Shown in pieces: positions 32,639 to 43,131 of a stretch of 64,000 bases of DNA. This DNA comes from Pseudoxanthomonas sp. JBR18 (GTDB lineage Bacteria; Pseudomonadota; Gammaproteobacteria; Xanthomonadales; Xanthomonadaceae). The notes beneath the pieces were generated by a model. It searched no databases, was not told the DNA's origin, and saw only the letters and a program-made list of their open reading frames with translations. The stretch spans positions 4,285,001-4,349,000 of the forward strand of contig NZ_CP116339.1 in NCBI RefSeq assembly GCF_028198165.1, read 5' to 3'. A program made the position numbers and the translations under genes. Positions within the stretch are counted from its first letter, which is position 1. Every line of letters begins with the position of its first letter.

Positions 32639-35116
32639 ATGACGCGACTCCCGACCCGCCGCCTGCTTGCCCTTGCCCTGGCCTCGGCCATTGCGGCTCC
32701 GGCATCGGCACAGTCGACCGGCATGGTGCCGCCCTTCGGCGCCCCGCAGTCGGCGCCGCCCGCTGCCTTCGGGATGCAGCAGCCGTCCTCTCCGTCGGAC
32801 TTCGTGGCCAGCGACATCCGCGTGGACGGGGTTCAGCGCATCTCATCGGGCACGGTGCTGACCTACCTGCCGATCGAGCGTGGCGACATGGTCACTCAGG
32901 CCAAGATCGGCGAGGCGATCCGCGCGCTGTATCACACCGGCTTCTTCGAGGACGTGCAGCTTTCGCGCCAGGGCTCGATCCTGGTGGTCACGCTCAAGGA
33001 GCGTCCCGCGATCAACAAGCTCACGTTGACCGGCAACAAGGACATCAAGACCGAGGACCTGACCAAGGGCCTGAACGACATCGGCCTGTCCGAGGGCGGC
33101 ACCTTTGACCGCCTGGCCCTGGACCGGGTGACCCAGGAACTGGTCCGCCAGTACAACAACCGCGGCAAGTACAACGTCCAGATCACCCCCACGGTGAGCC
33201 CGCTGGACCGCAACCGCGTGGACGTCACCATCTCGATCAAGGAAGGCAAGGCGGCCAAGATCCGCCACATCAACCTGATCGGCACCGAAAAGTTCGACCA
33301 GGAAGACATCCGCGAGGGCTGGGAGTCGCAGGAACACAACTGGCTGTCGTGGTATCGCCGCGACGATCAGTACTCCAAGGAGAAGCTCTCGGGCGATATC
33401 GAGAAGCTCAACTCCTGGTACCTGGATCGCGGCTACGTCGATTTCAATCTGGACTCGACCCAGGTGGCCATCAGCCCGGACAAGAAGGACATGTTCCTCA
33501 CCGCCGGGGTGACCGAGGGTGAGCAGTACACCGTTTCGGACGTCAAGGTCTCCGGCGACACCATCCTGCCGCAGGAGCGGGTGGAGAAAATGGTGCTGGT
33601 GCGCAAGGGCCAGATCTTCTCGCGGCGCCTGCTGGAGATCAGCTCCGATGCGATCACCGCGACCCTGAGCAACATCGGCTACGCCTTCGCCCAGGTCAAT
33701 CCGATCCCAACAGTCGACCGCGAAGGCCGCACGGTGGCCATCAACATGCAGGTCGTGCCGGGCCCGCGCGTCAACGTGCGCCGGATAGAGTTCAAGGGCA
33801 ACAACCGCACCGCCGACGAGGTCCTGCGCCGCGAGATGCGCCAGTTCGAGGGTGCGTGGTACTCGCAGGCCGCCATCGACCGTTCCAAGGTGCGCCTGCA
33901 GCGATTGGGCTATTTCGAGACCGTCGACGTGGAGACCCAGCCGGTCCCCGGCACGCGCGACCAGGTCGACGTGGTCTTCAACGTCAAGGAGACCACCTCG
34001 GGCAGCTTCACCTTCGGCCTGGGCTACTCGCAGCTGGCCGGCATCACCACCTCGGTGCAGCTGTCGCAGAACAACTTCCTCGGCGGCGGCAACCGCGTCG
34101 CGGTGGAGGCGTCGCGCAGCTATTACCTGGACCGGTACTCGTTCTCCTTCACCAACCCGTACTTCACCGACGGCGGCGTGTCGCTGGGCTACAACCTGTC
34201 CTACAGCAACCTGGACTACTCGGACTACAACACCGCCGCGTATTCGTCCAAGAACACCGCCGCGCAGGCGATCCTGGGTATCCCGCTGAGCGAGAGCGAC
34301 AGCGTCTCGCTGATGTTCGGCGTGGACTCGACCCAGGTCAGCGTCTACGAAGGCACCACGCCGCAGGCGATCGTGGACTACGTCAAGGCGCTGGAAAGCC
34401 GCACCTTCCACGCCTGGCGCACCCAGATCGGCTGGGCCCGCGACACCCGCAACGCCTACTGGATGCCCACCCGCGGCACCTATCAGCGCGTGTCAGCGGA
34501 AATCACCCTGCCCGGCTCGACCGTGGAGTACTACAAGCTCAACTACGAGTTCTCCAAGTACTGGCAGCTCAGCCCGGCCTTCGTGCTGCGCACCGGCGGT
34601 GAGCTGGGTTATGGCGACAGCTACGGCAGCGACAAGACCACCGTCATCTGCCACAACCCCGCCAACGGCCAGGCCGTGACCTGCGACACCAGCGGCGCGG
34701 TGGCCGAGACCTTCACCGCCAGCGGCCTGCCGTTCTACGAGAACTTCTACGCCGGCGGCGTGCGCTCGGTGCGTGGTTTCGAGGACAACACGCTGGGTCC
34801 GCGTTCGGAGGCCACCCCCTACTACAACCGCGGCCAGCCGCTGGGTGGCTCGCTCAAGACCATCGGCCAGATGGAAATGATCTTCCCGAAGCTGTTCGAC
34901 TCCAACGCCGCCCGCATCTCGGCCTTCATCGACGTGGGCAACGTCTACAACGGCTACGACAACTTCAAGGCCAACGAGCTGCGTGCCTCCACCGGCGTGG
35001 CGCTGCTGTGGCGCGCACCGGTCGGCCCGATCTCGATCAGCTACGCCTTCCCGCTCAAGACCGAGACGGGTGACGAGATCGAACGCCTGCAGTTCACCTT
35101 CGGCGGCTCGTTCTGA
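32639..35116 (+). CDS. bamA: Outer membrane protein assembly factor BamA
   Basis: Central subunit of the BAM complex that inserts beta-barrel proteins in the outer membrane. 825 aa with signal peptide (MTRLPTRRLLALALASAIAAPASAQ). After a short Pro/Ala/Gln spacer come five POTRA domains (about 55-400) and the 16-strand barrel ending GSF, with the final aromatic Phe recognised by BAM. The Omp85 VRGF motif is at residues 711-714. I placed the start at 32639 because a signal peptide begins there; an in-frame ATG at 32549 would add 30 non-signal residues. It follows rseP by 89 bp. Confidence 0.98.
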   Translation: MTRLPTRRLLALALASAIAAPASAQSTGMVPPFGAPQSAPPAAFGMQQPSSPSDFVASDIRVDGVQRISSGTVLTYLPIERGDMVTQAKIGEAIRALYHTGFFEDVQLSRQGSILVVTLKERPAINKLTLTGNKDIKTEDLTKGLNDIGLSEGGTFDRLALDRVTQELVRQYNNRGKYNVQITPTVSPLDRNRVDVTISIKEGKAAKIRHINLIGTEKFDQEDIREGWESQEHNWLSWYRRDDQYSKEKLSGDIEKLNSWYLDRGYVDFNLDSTQVAISPDKKDMFLTAGVTEGEQYTVSDVKVSGDTILPQERVEKMVLVRKGQIFSRRLLEISSDAITATLSNIGYAFAQVNPIPTVDREGRTVAINMQVVPGPRVNVRRIEFKGNNRTADEVLRREMRQFEGAWYSQAAIDRSKVRLQRLGYFETVDVETQPVPGTRDQVDVVFNVKETTSGSFTFGLGYSQLAGITTSVQLSQNNFLGGGNRVAVEASRSYYLDRYSFSFTNPYFTDGGVSLGYNLSYSNLDYSDYNTAAYSSKNTAAQAILGIPLSESDSVSLMFGVDSTQVSVYEGTTPQAIVDYVKALESRTFHAWRTQIGWARDTRNAYWMPTRGTYQRVSAEITLPGSTVEYYKLNYEFSKYWQLSPAFVLRTGGELGYGDSYGSDKTTVICHNPANGQAVTCDTSGAVAETFTASGLPFYENFYAGGVRSVRGFEDNTLGPRSEATPYYNRGQPLGGSLKTIGQMEMIFPKLFDSNAARISAFIDVGNVYNGYDNFKANELRASTGVALLWRAPVGPISISYAFPLKTETGDEIERLQFTFGGSF

Positions 35117-35141
35117 TCCGACCTGCCCGCACGATGGACGC

Positions 35142-35164
35142 AAGGCCCGGCTTGTCCGGGCCTT
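35142..35164 (+). terminator. Hairpin after bamA
   Basis: AAGGCCCGG / CCGGGCCTT arms around a 5-nt loop, followed by CGTTTG. Placed 26 bp past the bamA stop and 29 bp before lpxD; it may attenuate rather than stop transcription into lpxD. Confidence 0.6.
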
Positions 35165-35192
35165 CGTTTGTGCGGTGCGGGTCCGGGGTAAA

Positions 35193-36233
35193 ATGTCGCG
35201 GATGACTACTCCTGCCTCCCATACCGCCGGCGCGCTGGCGCAGCGTTTCGGCCTGGAACTGCATGGCCCGGCCGAGACCAGCGTCACCGGCGTGGCCACC
35301 CTGGCCGCGGCGCGCAGCGGGCAACTCGCCTTTCTCGCCAACCCGCGTTACGCCGACCTGCTGACCACCACCCAGGCCTCGGTCGTGATCGTTGGCCGCG
35401 ACCATGCCGAAGGCGTGCGCGGTGTAGCCCTGGTGGCTAAGGACCCGCATGCGGCCTTCGCCAAGGTGTCCGAGCTGTTCGAACCGAAGTATCCGCGCCC
35501 GGCCGGCATCCACCCCTCGGCCGTGGTCGACCCCTCGGCGTCCATCGCGGCCAGCGCCAGCATCGGTCCGCATGTCTGCATCGGCGCCAACAGCGTGGTC
35601 GGCGAGCACTGCGTGGTCGGCCCGGGCTGCGTGATCGGCGAGGACTGCGTGCTGGGCGATGGCTGCGAACTGGTCGCCCGCGTGACGCTGGTCGTGCGCG
35701 TGCGCCTGGGGCGCAACGTCCGCGTCCACCCCGGCGCAGTGCTGGGCGCGCAGGGCTTCGGCCTGGCAATGGAAGCCGGCCGCTGGCTCAACGTGCCACA
35801 GCTCGGCGGCGTGGTGATCGGTGACGACTGCGAGATCGGGGCCAATACCTGCATCGACCGCGGCGCGCTGGAAGACACCGTGCTGGCCGAGGACGTGCGC
35901 GTGGACAACCTCATCCAGATCGCCCACAACGTGCAGATCGGCGCGCACACCGCCATGGCCGCGCAAGTGGGCATTGCGGGCAGCGCCAAAATCGGCCAGT
36001 ACTGCATGCTGGCCGGCAAGGTCGGCGTCGCCGGCCACCTGGAAATCGGCGACAAGGTCACGGTGCTGGCCATGTCCATGGTCGCCGGCCCGGTCACCGA
36101 GCCGGGCACCTATGCCTCTTCCCTTCCCATCACCGATGTCCGCACCTGGCGCAAGAACGCAGCGCGTTTCCGCCAACTGGACGCGCTTGCCCGCCGGATT
36201 CCCTCCGGCAAGGAGCCCGTAGAAACACCATGA
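35193..36233 (+). CDS. lpxD: UDP-3-O-(3-hydroxyacyl)glucosamine N-acyltransferase
   Basis: Third lipid A step: adds the N-linked hydroxyacyl chain. 346 aa left-handed beta-helix with hexapeptide repeats from about residue 105 ([29 protein letters not shown]...). The catalytic His is in NLIQIAHNVQIG, followed by MAAQVGIAGSAKIG. The N-terminal uridine-binding domain has LAQRFGLELHG and FLANPRY. I chose the ATG at 35193 for its GGGG ribosome-like site; an ATG three codons later is also possible. Overlaps fabZ as ATGA. Confidence 0.97.
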   Translation: MSRMTTPASHTAGALAQRFGLELHGPAETSVTGVATLAAARSGQLAFLANPRYADLLTTTQASVVIVGRDHAEGVRGVALVAKDPHAAFAKVSELFEPKYPRPAGIHPSAVVDPSASIAASASIGPHVCIGANSVVGEHCVVGPGCVIGEDCVLGDGCELVARVTLVVRVRLGRNVRVHPGAVLGAQGFGLAMEAGRWLNVPQLGGVVIGDDCEIGANTCIDRGALEDTVLAEDVRVDNLIQIAHNVQIGAHTAMAAQVGIAGSAKIGQYCMLAGKVGVAGHLEIGDKVTVLAMSMVAGPVTEPGTYASSLPITDVRTWRKNAARFRQLDALARRIPSGKEPVETP

Positions 36234-36697
36234 CCACCAACCTGGAACTCCCGCTCACCATCGAGACCATCCAGCGCCTGCTGCCGCATCGCTATCCGTT
36301 CCTGCTGGTGGATCGCGTCACCGAGCTGGAGCCGGACAAGCGCATCAAGGCCTACAAGAACGTGAGCTTCAACGAGCCGTTCTTCATGGGCCATTTCCCC
36401 GAGCGCTCGGTGATGCCCGGCGTGCTGATCATCGAGGCGCTGGCCCAGGCCGGTGGGTTGATCACGCAGATCTCCAATGGCGAAGCCGCGGCGTGCAAGC
36501 TGTTCTATCTGGTCAAGGTGGAAAGCGCCAAGTTCAGCGCGCCGGTGGTCCCGGGCGATCGCTTGGAACTGGAAGTCTCGATCAAGCGCAAGATCCGCAA
36601 CATGGCCGTGTACGAAGGCATCGCGCGCGTGGACGGCAAGCAGGTGGCCTGTGCCGAGATCCTGTGCGCCGAAGTCGACAAGTCCAAGGAGCAATAA
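36230..36697 (+). CDS. fabZ: 3-hydroxyacyl-ACP dehydratase FabZ
   Basis: Dehydrates 3-hydroxyacyl-ACP in fatty acid elongation; it competes with LpxA for hydroxyacyl-ACP, which is why the genes cluster. 155 aa hotdog fold. [17 protein letters not shown] at the N-terminus and [25 protein letters not shown] hold catalytic His55 and Glu69. Start at the ATGA overlap with lpxD. lpxA follows after 4 bp. Confidence 0.98.
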   Translation: MTTNLELPLTIETIQRLLPHRYPFLLVDRVTELEPDKRIKAYKNVSFNEPFFMGHFPERSVMPGVLIIEALAQAGGLITQISNGEAAACKLFYLVKVESAKFSAPVVPGDRLELEVSIKRKIRNMAVYEGIARVDGKQVACAEILCAEVDKSKEQ

Positions 36698-36701
36698 GCC
36701 G

Positions 36702-37487
36702 ATGTCCGACACGCTGATCCATCCCTCCGCCGTGGTCGATCCCGGCGCGAAGCTGGGCGCCGGCGTGCAGGTCGGCGCCTTCAGCCTGATCGGTGCCGAG
36801 GTGGAAATCGGCGATGGCACCATCGTCGGCCCGCACTGCACCGTCACCGGCCCCACCCGGATTGGCCGCGAGAACCATTTCGTCGGCCATGTCGCCGTCG
36901 GCGGCCCGCCGCAGGACAAGAAGTTCAAGGGCGAGCGGACCGAACTGGTGATCGGCGACCGCAACGTGGTGCGCGAGTTCGTCACCCTCAACCGTGGCAC
37001 GGCCACCGGCACCAGCGTGACCCGCATCGGCGACGACAACTGGCTGCTGGCCTACACCCACGTGGCCCACGACTGCGATGTCGGCAGCCATTGCGTGTTC
37101 TCCAACAACACCACCCTGGCCGGACACGTGACCATCGGCGACTGGGTGATCATGAGCGGCTTCTCCGGCGCCCATCAGTTCTGCCGCATCGGCGCGCATG
37201 CCTTCATCGGCATGGGCGCGCTGGTGGGCGGCGACGTCACGCCGTTCACCATGGTGGCCGCCGACGAACACGGCCGTCCGCGCGGCATCAACAGCGAGGG
37301 ACTCAAGCGCCGTGGCTTCGAGCCCGAGCGCATTTCGGCGATCAAGCGCGCCTACCGCACCCTGTATGTCGCCGGCCTGCCGCTGGCCGATGCCCAGGCG
37401 CAGCTGGCCGAACAGGCCAGGGACAGTGCCGATGTCCAGGCCATGCTCGACTTCATCACCAGCGGCGAGCGTCGCCTGCTGCGTTGA
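36702..37487 (+). CDS. lpxA: UDP-N-acetylglucosamine O-acyltransferase
   Basis: First step of lipid A synthesis: transfers a hydroxyacyl chain from ACP to UDP-GlcNAc. 261 aa beta-helix with repeating [23 protein letters not shown] hexapeptides. The catalytic His is at 123 in [11 protein letters not shown]. The C-terminal helical part [23 protein letters not shown] is typical. AAGGAG ahead of the ATG gives a strong ribosome site. The lpxD-fabZ-lpxA-lpxB order is the classical cluster. Confidence 0.98.
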   Translation: MSDTLIHPSAVVDPGAKLGAGVQVGAFSLIGAEVEIGDGTIVGPHCTVTGPTRIGRENHFVGHVAVGGPPQDKKFKGERTELVIGDRNVVREFVTLNRGTATGTSVTRIGDDNWLLAYTHVAHDCDVGSHCVFSNNTTLAGHVTIGDWVIMSGFSGAHQFCRIGAHAFIGMGALVGGDVTPFTMVAADEHGRPRGINSEGLKRRGFEPERISAIKRAYRTLYVAGLPLADAQAQLAEQARDSADVQAMLDFITSGERRLLR

Positions 37488-37502
37488 ACGGAGCGAAGTG
37501 GC

Positions 37503-38729
37503 ATGGCTGAGACCATCAGCGCCTCGCGGCCCTTGCCCGAGCTGAGGACGGGGGCCGCGCCGGCCCGCCCCCTGCGCATTGCACTAGTAGCAGGCGAGGC
37601 CTCCGGCGACGCATTGGGCGCAGGCCTGGTCTCCGAGCTGCGCCGCCGTCATCCCGACGCACACTTCGCCGGCATCGGTGGACCGGCGATGCGCGCGGCC
37701 GGGCTGGATGCGTGGTTCGATGCCAGTGAACTGGCGGTGATGGGCCTGGCCGAAGTGCTGCGCCACCTGCCGCGCCTGCTGAAGCTGCGCCGGTCGCTGC
37801 GCCAGCGGCTGCTGGACTGGCAGCCGGATGTCTTTGTCGGCATCGATGCGCCGGACTTCAACCTGGGAGTCGAGCGGTGGCTCAAGCAGCGCGGCGTACG
37901 CACCGTGCACTACGTCAGCCCCTCGGTGTGGGCCTGGCGCGAGCAACGCGCGGCCAAGATCGGCGCCAGCGCCGATCGGGTGCTGTGCCTGTTCCCGATG
38001 GAGCCGGCCATCTACGCGCGCCACGGGGTGGACGCGCGGTTCGTCGGCCATCCGATGGCCGACGCCCTCCCCCTGCAGCCCGACCGTGAGGCCGCCCGCG
38101 CCGCGCTGGGCCTGGACCGGCGACCGGTGCTCGCGGTGCTGCCTGGCAGCCGCATGGGCGAAGTCGGCCGCCTGGCCGCCCCCTTCATTGAAGCCGCGCG
38201 TCGTGTCGCCGAGCAGGTACCCGACCTGCAGGTGGTCATCCCCGCTGCCAATGCCGCCTGCCGCGCCGCCCTGGAGCCGCTGCTGGCGTCCACGTCCTTC
38301 CCCTCACCGCCTCCGCGGCTGCTCGATGGGCAGGCCCGCGAGGCGATGGTGGCCAGCGACGTGGTGCTGCTCGCCTCCGGCACCGCCACTCTTGAGGCGA
38401 TGCTGGCCAAGCGGCCGATGGTGGTCGGCTACAAGGTCGCCCCGCTGTCGGCGTGGCTCGCACGCAAGCTGAAATTGCTCAAGGTCACGCGCTTTGCCCT
38501 GCCCAACATCCTGGCCAACGAGGATCTGGCGCCGGAACTGATGCAGGAAGACTGCACGCCCGAGCGCCTGGCCGAGGCGGTGCTGGCCTGGTTCAAGCAC
38601 CCCGACGCGATGGCGACACTGCAGACGCGCTATGTCGACCTGCACGCACAGCTACGCCAGGACGCGTCCGCGCGCGCCGCCGATGCGGTGCTGTCGTTGA
38701 TCAATGCGCCGCTGGGCCCCGCCGCATGA
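37503..38729 (+). CDS. lpxB: Lipid-A-disaccharide synthase
   Basis: Joins UDP-diacylglucosamine and lipid X into the lipid A disaccharide. 408 aa GT-B (GT19) fold. [19 protein letters not shown] at residue 23, [27 protein letters not shown], and [16 protein letters not shown] are characteristic, as is [14 protein letters not shown]. The first 20 residues are an extra non-conserved lead compared with E. coli. Stop overlaps rnhB (ATGA). Confidence 0.97.
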   Translation: MAETISASRPLPELRTGAAPARPLRIALVAGEASGDALGAGLVSELRRRHPDAHFAGIGGPAMRAAGLDAWFDASELAVMGLAEVLRHLPRLLKLRRSLRQRLLDWQPDVFVGIDAPDFNLGVERWLKQRGVRTVHYVSPSVWAWREQRAAKIGASADRVLCLFPMEPAIYARHGVDARFVGHPMADALPLQPDREAARAALGLDRRPVLAVLPGSRMGEVGRLAAPFIEAARRVAEQVPDLQVVIPAANAACRAALEPLLASTSFPSPPPRLLDGQAREAMVASDVVLLASGTATLEAMLAKRPMVVGYKVAPLSAWLARKLKLLKVTRFALPNILANEDLAPELMQEDCTPERLAEAVLAWFKHPDAMATLQTRYVDLHAQLRQDASARAADAVLSLINAPLGPAA

Positions 38730-39358
38730 ATCGCGTGCTGCCCAGCGCCGATATCCAGCTCCTGGTCGCCGGTGTCGACGAAGCCGGCCGCGGGCCGCTG
38801 GCCGGGCCGCTGACCGTGGCGGCGGTGGTGTTCGACCCGACGCGCCCGCGCATCAACGGGCTGGACGACTCCAAGCAGCTCAACGCCGCCAAGCGCGAAC
38901 TGCTCTACGGGCGCATCGTCGAACGTGCCTTGGCCTGGCACGTGGAGGTGCTGGAAGTGGCCGACATCGACCGCCTCAACATCTTTCAGGCCACCATGCT
39001 GGGTATGCGCCGGGCAGTGCACGCCGTGGCGCACGTGGCCGGCGTGGCCCACATCGACGGCAACAAGGTGCCGCCCGGGCTGCCCTGCCCCGGCCACGCG
39101 CTGATCGGCGGGGACGGCCGTGACCGCGCCATCATGGCCGCATCGATCCTGGCCAAGGTCACCCGCGACCGGATGATGGCCGCGCTGCACGACCAGCACC
39201 CCGCCTACGACTTCGCCACCCACAAGGGCTATGGCACGCCGGCGCACCTGGCCGCGCTGCGCAGCCACGGGCCCTGCATCCAGCACCGGCACAGCTTCGC
39301 GCCGGTACGTGAGGCCGCCGCCGCACGTGCGGGGCTCGGACAGGTGTCACTGTTCTGA
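38726..39358 (+). CDS. rnhB: Ribonuclease HII
   Basis: Removes RNA from RNA-DNA hybrids and misincorporated ribonucleotides. 210 aa. Catalytic Asp-Glu at 18-19 in [16 protein letters not shown]; the other acids are in [10 protein letters not shown] and [28 protein letters not shown] is the C-terminal helix signature. The start is set by the overlap with lpxB. The lpxA-lpxB-rnhB-dnaE order is conserved in gammaproteobacteria. Confidence 0.97.
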   Translation: MNRVLPSADIQLLVAGVDEAGRGPLAGPLTVAAVVFDPTRPRINGLDDSKQLNAAKRELLYGRIVERALAWHVEVLEVADIDRLNIFQATMLGMRRAVHAVAHVAGVAHIDGNKVPPGLPCPGHALIGGDGRDRAIMAASILAKVTRDRMMAALHDQHPAYDFATHKGYGTPAHLAALRSHGPCIQHRHSFAPVREAAAARAGLGQVSLF

Positions 39359-39464
39359 TGGGATGCGGGGCCTGAACGAAGCCTTCCGGTGACCCCCGTT
39401 CCGGCCAGACACCCTGGCCTGTCAAGCCTGCCCCACCCCTGCCGCCGCGCGTACACTGCTTCCG

Positions 39465-42400
39465 ATGTCTTCCCGTTTCGTCCACCTCCACCTGCACACC
39501 GAATTCTCGCTGGCGGATTCGACCATCCGTGTCCCGGAGAAGCCCGACCAGGGCCTGCCGGCCAACGCCAAGCGCCCCAACCTGGTGAGCCGGGCGGTGG
39601 AGCTGCAGGCGCCGGCGCTGGCGGTCACCGACCGCAACAACCTGTTCGCGCTGGTGAAGTTCTACAACGCCTGCGAAAAGGCCGGCATGAAGGCCATCGC
39701 CGGCGCCGACGTCAGCGTGATCGAGGAAGACGGCACCCCGTGGACGATGACCCTGCTGTGCCGCGACCACGGCGGCTACCTCACCCTCTCGCGCCTGCTC
39801 ACTCGCGCCTGGCTGGAAGGCCATCGCACCGAGGGCGTGGCGATCGACCCGGCCTGGCTGCGCGCCGACACCTCCGGGCTGTTCGGCATCATCGGTCGCA
39901 ACAGCCAGGCCGGGCGTCTGGCCGCCAGCGGTCGCCATGACCTGGCCGAGCAGCACATCGCCGACTGGCAGCGCGCCTTCGACGAAGGGCTGCACCTGGA
40001 GCTGACCCGCACCCAGCGCGCGGGCGAGGAGGCCTTCAACGCCTTCGCCCTGCATGCGGCCGCCGCCCGTGGCCTGCCGGTGATCGCCAGCAACGACGTG
40101 CGCTTCCTGGAACCAGAGGGGTTCGACGCCCACGAGGCGCGCGTGTGCATCGCCGCCGGTCGGGTGCTGGACGATCCCAAGCGGCCACGCGACTATAGCC
40201 GCGAGCAGTACCTCAAGTCCGCCGAGCAGATGTCCGAGCTGTTCGCCGATGTGCCCGACGCGATCGACAACACCTGGGCGCTGGCCCAGCGCTGCAACAT
40301 CGAGCTCAAGCTCGGCACCTACTTCCTGCCCGCCTATCCGGTGCCGGACGAGGAGACCCTGGACAGCTGGATCCGCAGCGAAGCGCGCCGCGGCCTGGAC
40401 GCGCGCCTGGAGAAGAATCCGCTGGCCGCCGGCAAGACCCGGCAGGACTACGTGGACCGCCTGGAATTCGAGCTGGACACCATCATCAAGATGGGCTTTC
40501 CGGGCTACTTCCTGATCGTGGCCGACTTCATCCAGTGGGGAAAGAACCAGGGCATCCCGATCGGCCCGGGGCGAGGCTCTGGCGCCGGTTCGCTGGTGGC
40601 CTGGGCGCTGCAGATCACCGATCTGGACCCGCTGCCGTACAACCTGCTGTTCGAGCGATTCCTCAATCCCGAACGCGTGTCGATGCCCGACTTCGACATC
40701 GACTTCTGCATGGACCGGCGCGACGAAGTCATCGACTACGTCGCGCGCAAGTACGGCCGCGACCGCGTCAGCCAGATCATCACCTACGGCACCATGGCCG
40801 CCAAGGCGGTGGTGCGCGATACCGGGCGCGTGCTCGGCTTTCCGTACGGCTTCGTCGATGGCGTGGCCAAGCTGATCCCCAACATCCTGGGGATCACGCT
40901 CAAGGACGCGATGGGCGAAGGCAAGGATTCGGAGATGGCCTCGGCCGAACTGATCCAGCGCTACGCCAGCGAAGACGACGTGCGCGACCTGATCGACCTC
41001 GCGCGCCAGCTGGAAGACCTCACCCGCAACGCCGGCAAGCATGCTGGCGGCGTGGTGATCGCGCCCTCGCCGCTGAGCGACTTCAGCCCGCTGTTCGCCG
41101 AACACGACGAGGGCACGCTGGGCAAGAACCCGGTCACCCAGTTCGACAAGAACGACGTGGAAGCCGTGGGCCTGGTGAAGTTCGACTTCCTGGGCCTGCG
41201 CACGCTGACCATCATCGACTGGGCGGTGAAGGCCATCAACGCGCGTCACGCGCGTGCCGGCATCGATCCGGTGGACATCGCGGCCATTCCGCTCGATGAC
41301 GCGGCCACTTACAAGGACATCTTCGCGGCCGCCAACACCGGCGCGGTGTTCCAGTTCGAATCCTCGGGCATGCGGCGCATGCTCAAGGACGCCAAGCCCG
41401 ACCGCTTCGAGGATCTGATCGCGCTGGTGTCGCTGTACCGCCCCGGCCCGATGGACCTGATCCCCGACTTCATCGCGCGCAAGCACGGCCAGCAGGAGTT
41501 CGATTACCCGGACCCGCGCACCGAGGACATGCTGGCCGACACCTACGGGATCATGGTGTATCAGGAGCAGGTCATGCAGATGGCCCAGATCGTCGGCGGC
41601 TACTCGCTGGGCGGCGCGGACCTGCTACGCCGCGCGATGGGCAAGAAGGTGCCTGCCGAGATGGCCAAGCACCGCGAGATCTTCCGCGCCGGTGCGGCCA
41701 AGGGCAACGTCGACCAGGCCAAGGCCGACGAGATCTTCGACCTGATGGAGAAGTTCGCCGGCTACGGCTTCAACAAGTCGCACGCCGCCGCCTACGCCCT
41801 GGTCAGCTACCAGACCGCCTGGCTCAAGCGCCATTACCCGGCCGAGTTCATGGCCGCCACCCTGTCCTCGGACATGGACAACACCGACAAGGTGGTGGGG
41901 TTCCTGGGCGAGGCGCGCGGCCTGTCGCTGGAGGTGCTGCCGCCGGAGGTGAACCACTCGGACTTCATGTTCGTGGCCACCGGGGCGAACACCATCCGCT
42001 ATGGTCTGGGCGCGATCAAGGGCGTGGGCCAGGGTGCGTGCGAAGCCATCGTGGCCGAGCGCCAGCGCGGCGGTGCATATCGCGACCTGTTCGACTTCTG
42101 CAAGCGCACCGAGGCCGCGCGCCTCAATCGCCGCACCCTGGAGGCGATGATCAACGCCGGCGCGCTGGACGAGCTGGGCAAGAACCGCGCCTCCCTGCTG
42201 CTGCAGGTGCCCGAGGTGACGAAGGCCATCGACCAGCTGGCCAAGAACCGCAACGCCGGCATCGTGGACATGTTCGGCGCCAGTGCCGGCGGCGACGACA
42301 TCCAGATCGAACTGGCCGAATGCGACGAGGCGCCGCTGGCGCAGAAGCTCGCCGCCGAACGCGACACCCTGGGCTTCTACCTCTCCGGCCATCCGATGGA

Positions 42401-43028
42401 TCCGTATCGCGATGACCTGCGCGCCCTGGTCGGCAACGACCTGGGCAGCCTGGACACCATCTGGGCGTCCAGCCAGTCCGGCGGCGGTGGCGGCGGTGAA
42501 CGCAAATGGCGACCGGGGGTGACCGCGGTCCTGGCCGGCAAGGTCGTCGCGGTGCGCCAGAAGGGCGACAGCCAGAGCTTTGTCACCCTCGAAGACGGAC
42601 GTGGCCGGGTCGAGTGCAGCGCCTTCTCCGATGCGATGGCCGAGTTCGGCCAGCTGCTGACCCGCGACCGCATCCTGGTGGTCAAGGGCGAGCTGCGCGA
42701 GGACGAGTTCAACGGCGGCTACAGCCTGCGCCTGCGCCAGGTATGGGACTACGCCCAGCTGGTCCAGGCCACGCAGAAGCTGTCGGTCCGCCTGGACCTG
42801 CGCGTGCCCGGCACGCTGGAGCGCATCGAGGCCCTGCTCGACCGGCATCGCCCGGGACGCACCTCGCTGCGCCTGGACCTGCTGCTGCCCGGCGGCGTGG
42901 CCGGCATGGTGGAGATCAACGGCAGCCAGTCGGTGCTGGTCGATGCCGACCTGCTGGGCACGCTGCGCGACCTGCCCGGCGTACGCACGGTCAAGATGGC
43001 CGTCGGCCACCGCCCCTGGGCCCATTGA
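39465..43028 (+). CDS. dnaE: DNA polymerase III subunit alpha
   Basis: Catalytic subunit of the replicative polymerase, 1187 aa. An N-terminal PHP domain (FVHLHLHTEFSLADST..., about 1-290) has the first His pair, but the usual TDHxN site reads TDRNN and the later Glu is Asp (GADVSV), so its metal site looks incomplete, as in E. coli. Polymerase acidic residues lie in MPDFDIDF (Asp409, Asp411, with Asp413 next) and a conserved TRNAGKHAGGVVIAP; the GYGFNKSHAAAYALVSYQTAWLK thumb region and a C-terminal OB domain follow. Separated from rnhB by 106 bp. Confidence 0.99.
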   Translation: MSSRFVHLHLHTEFSLADSTIRVPEKPDQGLPANAKRPNLVSRAVELQAPALAVTDRNNLFALVKFYNACEKAGMKAIAGADVSVIEEDGTPWTMTLLCRDHGGYLTLSRLLTRAWLEGHRTEGVAIDPAWLRADTSGLFGIIGRNSQAGRLAASGRHDLAEQHIADWQRAFDEGLHLELTRTQRAGEEAFNAFALHAAAARGLPVIASNDVRFLEPEGFDAHEARVCIAAGRVLDDPKRPRDYSREQYLKSAEQMSELFADVPDAIDNTWALAQRCNIELKLGTYFLPAYPVPDEETLDSWIRSEARRGLDARLEKNPLAAGKTRQDYVDRLEFELDTIIKMGFPGYFLIVADFIQWGKNQGIPIGPGRGSGAGSLVAWALQITDLDPLPYNLLFERFLNPERVSMPDFDIDFCMDRRDEVIDYVARKYGRDRVSQIITYGTMAAKAVVRDTGRVLGFPYGFVDGVAKLIPNILGITLKDAMGEGKDSEMASAELIQRYASEDDVRDLIDLARQLEDLTRNAGKHAGGVVIAPSPLSDFSPLFAEHDEGTLGKNPVTQFDKNDVEAVGLVKFDFLGLRTLTIIDWAVKAINARHARAGIDPVDIAAIPLDDAATYKDIFAAANTGAVFQFESSGMRRMLKDAKPDRFEDLIALVSLYRPGPMDLIPDFIARKHGQQEFDYPDPRTEDMLADTYGIMVYQEQVMQMAQIVGGYSLGGADLLRRAMGKKVPAEMAKHREIFRAGAAKGNVDQAKADEIFDLMEKFAGYGFNKSHAAAYALVSYQTAWLKRHYPAEFMAATLSSDMDNTDKVVGFLGEARGLSLEVLPPEVNHSDFMFVATGANTIRYGLGAIKGVGQGACEAIVAERQRGGAYRDLFDFCKRTEAARLNRRTLEAMINAGALDELGKNRASLLLQVPEVTKAIDQLAKNRNAGIVDMFGASAGGDDIQIELAECDEAPLAQKLAAERDTLGFYLSGHPMDPYRDDLRALVGNDLGSLDTIWASSQSGGGGGGERKWRPGVTAVLAGKVVAVRQKGDSQSFVTLEDGRGRVECSAFSDAMAEFGQLLTRDRILVVKGELREDEFNGGYSLRLRQVWDYAQLVQATQKLSVRLDLRVPGTLERIEALLDRHRPGRTSLRLDLLLPGGVAGMVEINGSQSVLVDADLLGTLRDLPGVRTVKMAVGHRPWAH

Positions 43029-43131
43029 GCCCGCGCCACCGCCAGCCCCCACTCCCTTCACCACACTGCCCGGTACGGGGCGTTTCCCCCGCATGGGCTA
43101 AACTCCCCGTTTTACGGCCGAACGCTTGCCG

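Noticed and set aside
39159..41486. 775-codon antisense frame opposite dnaE and rnhB
   Set aside because: Mirror of GC-rich codon pattern; runs across two confirmed genes and has no recognisable domain.
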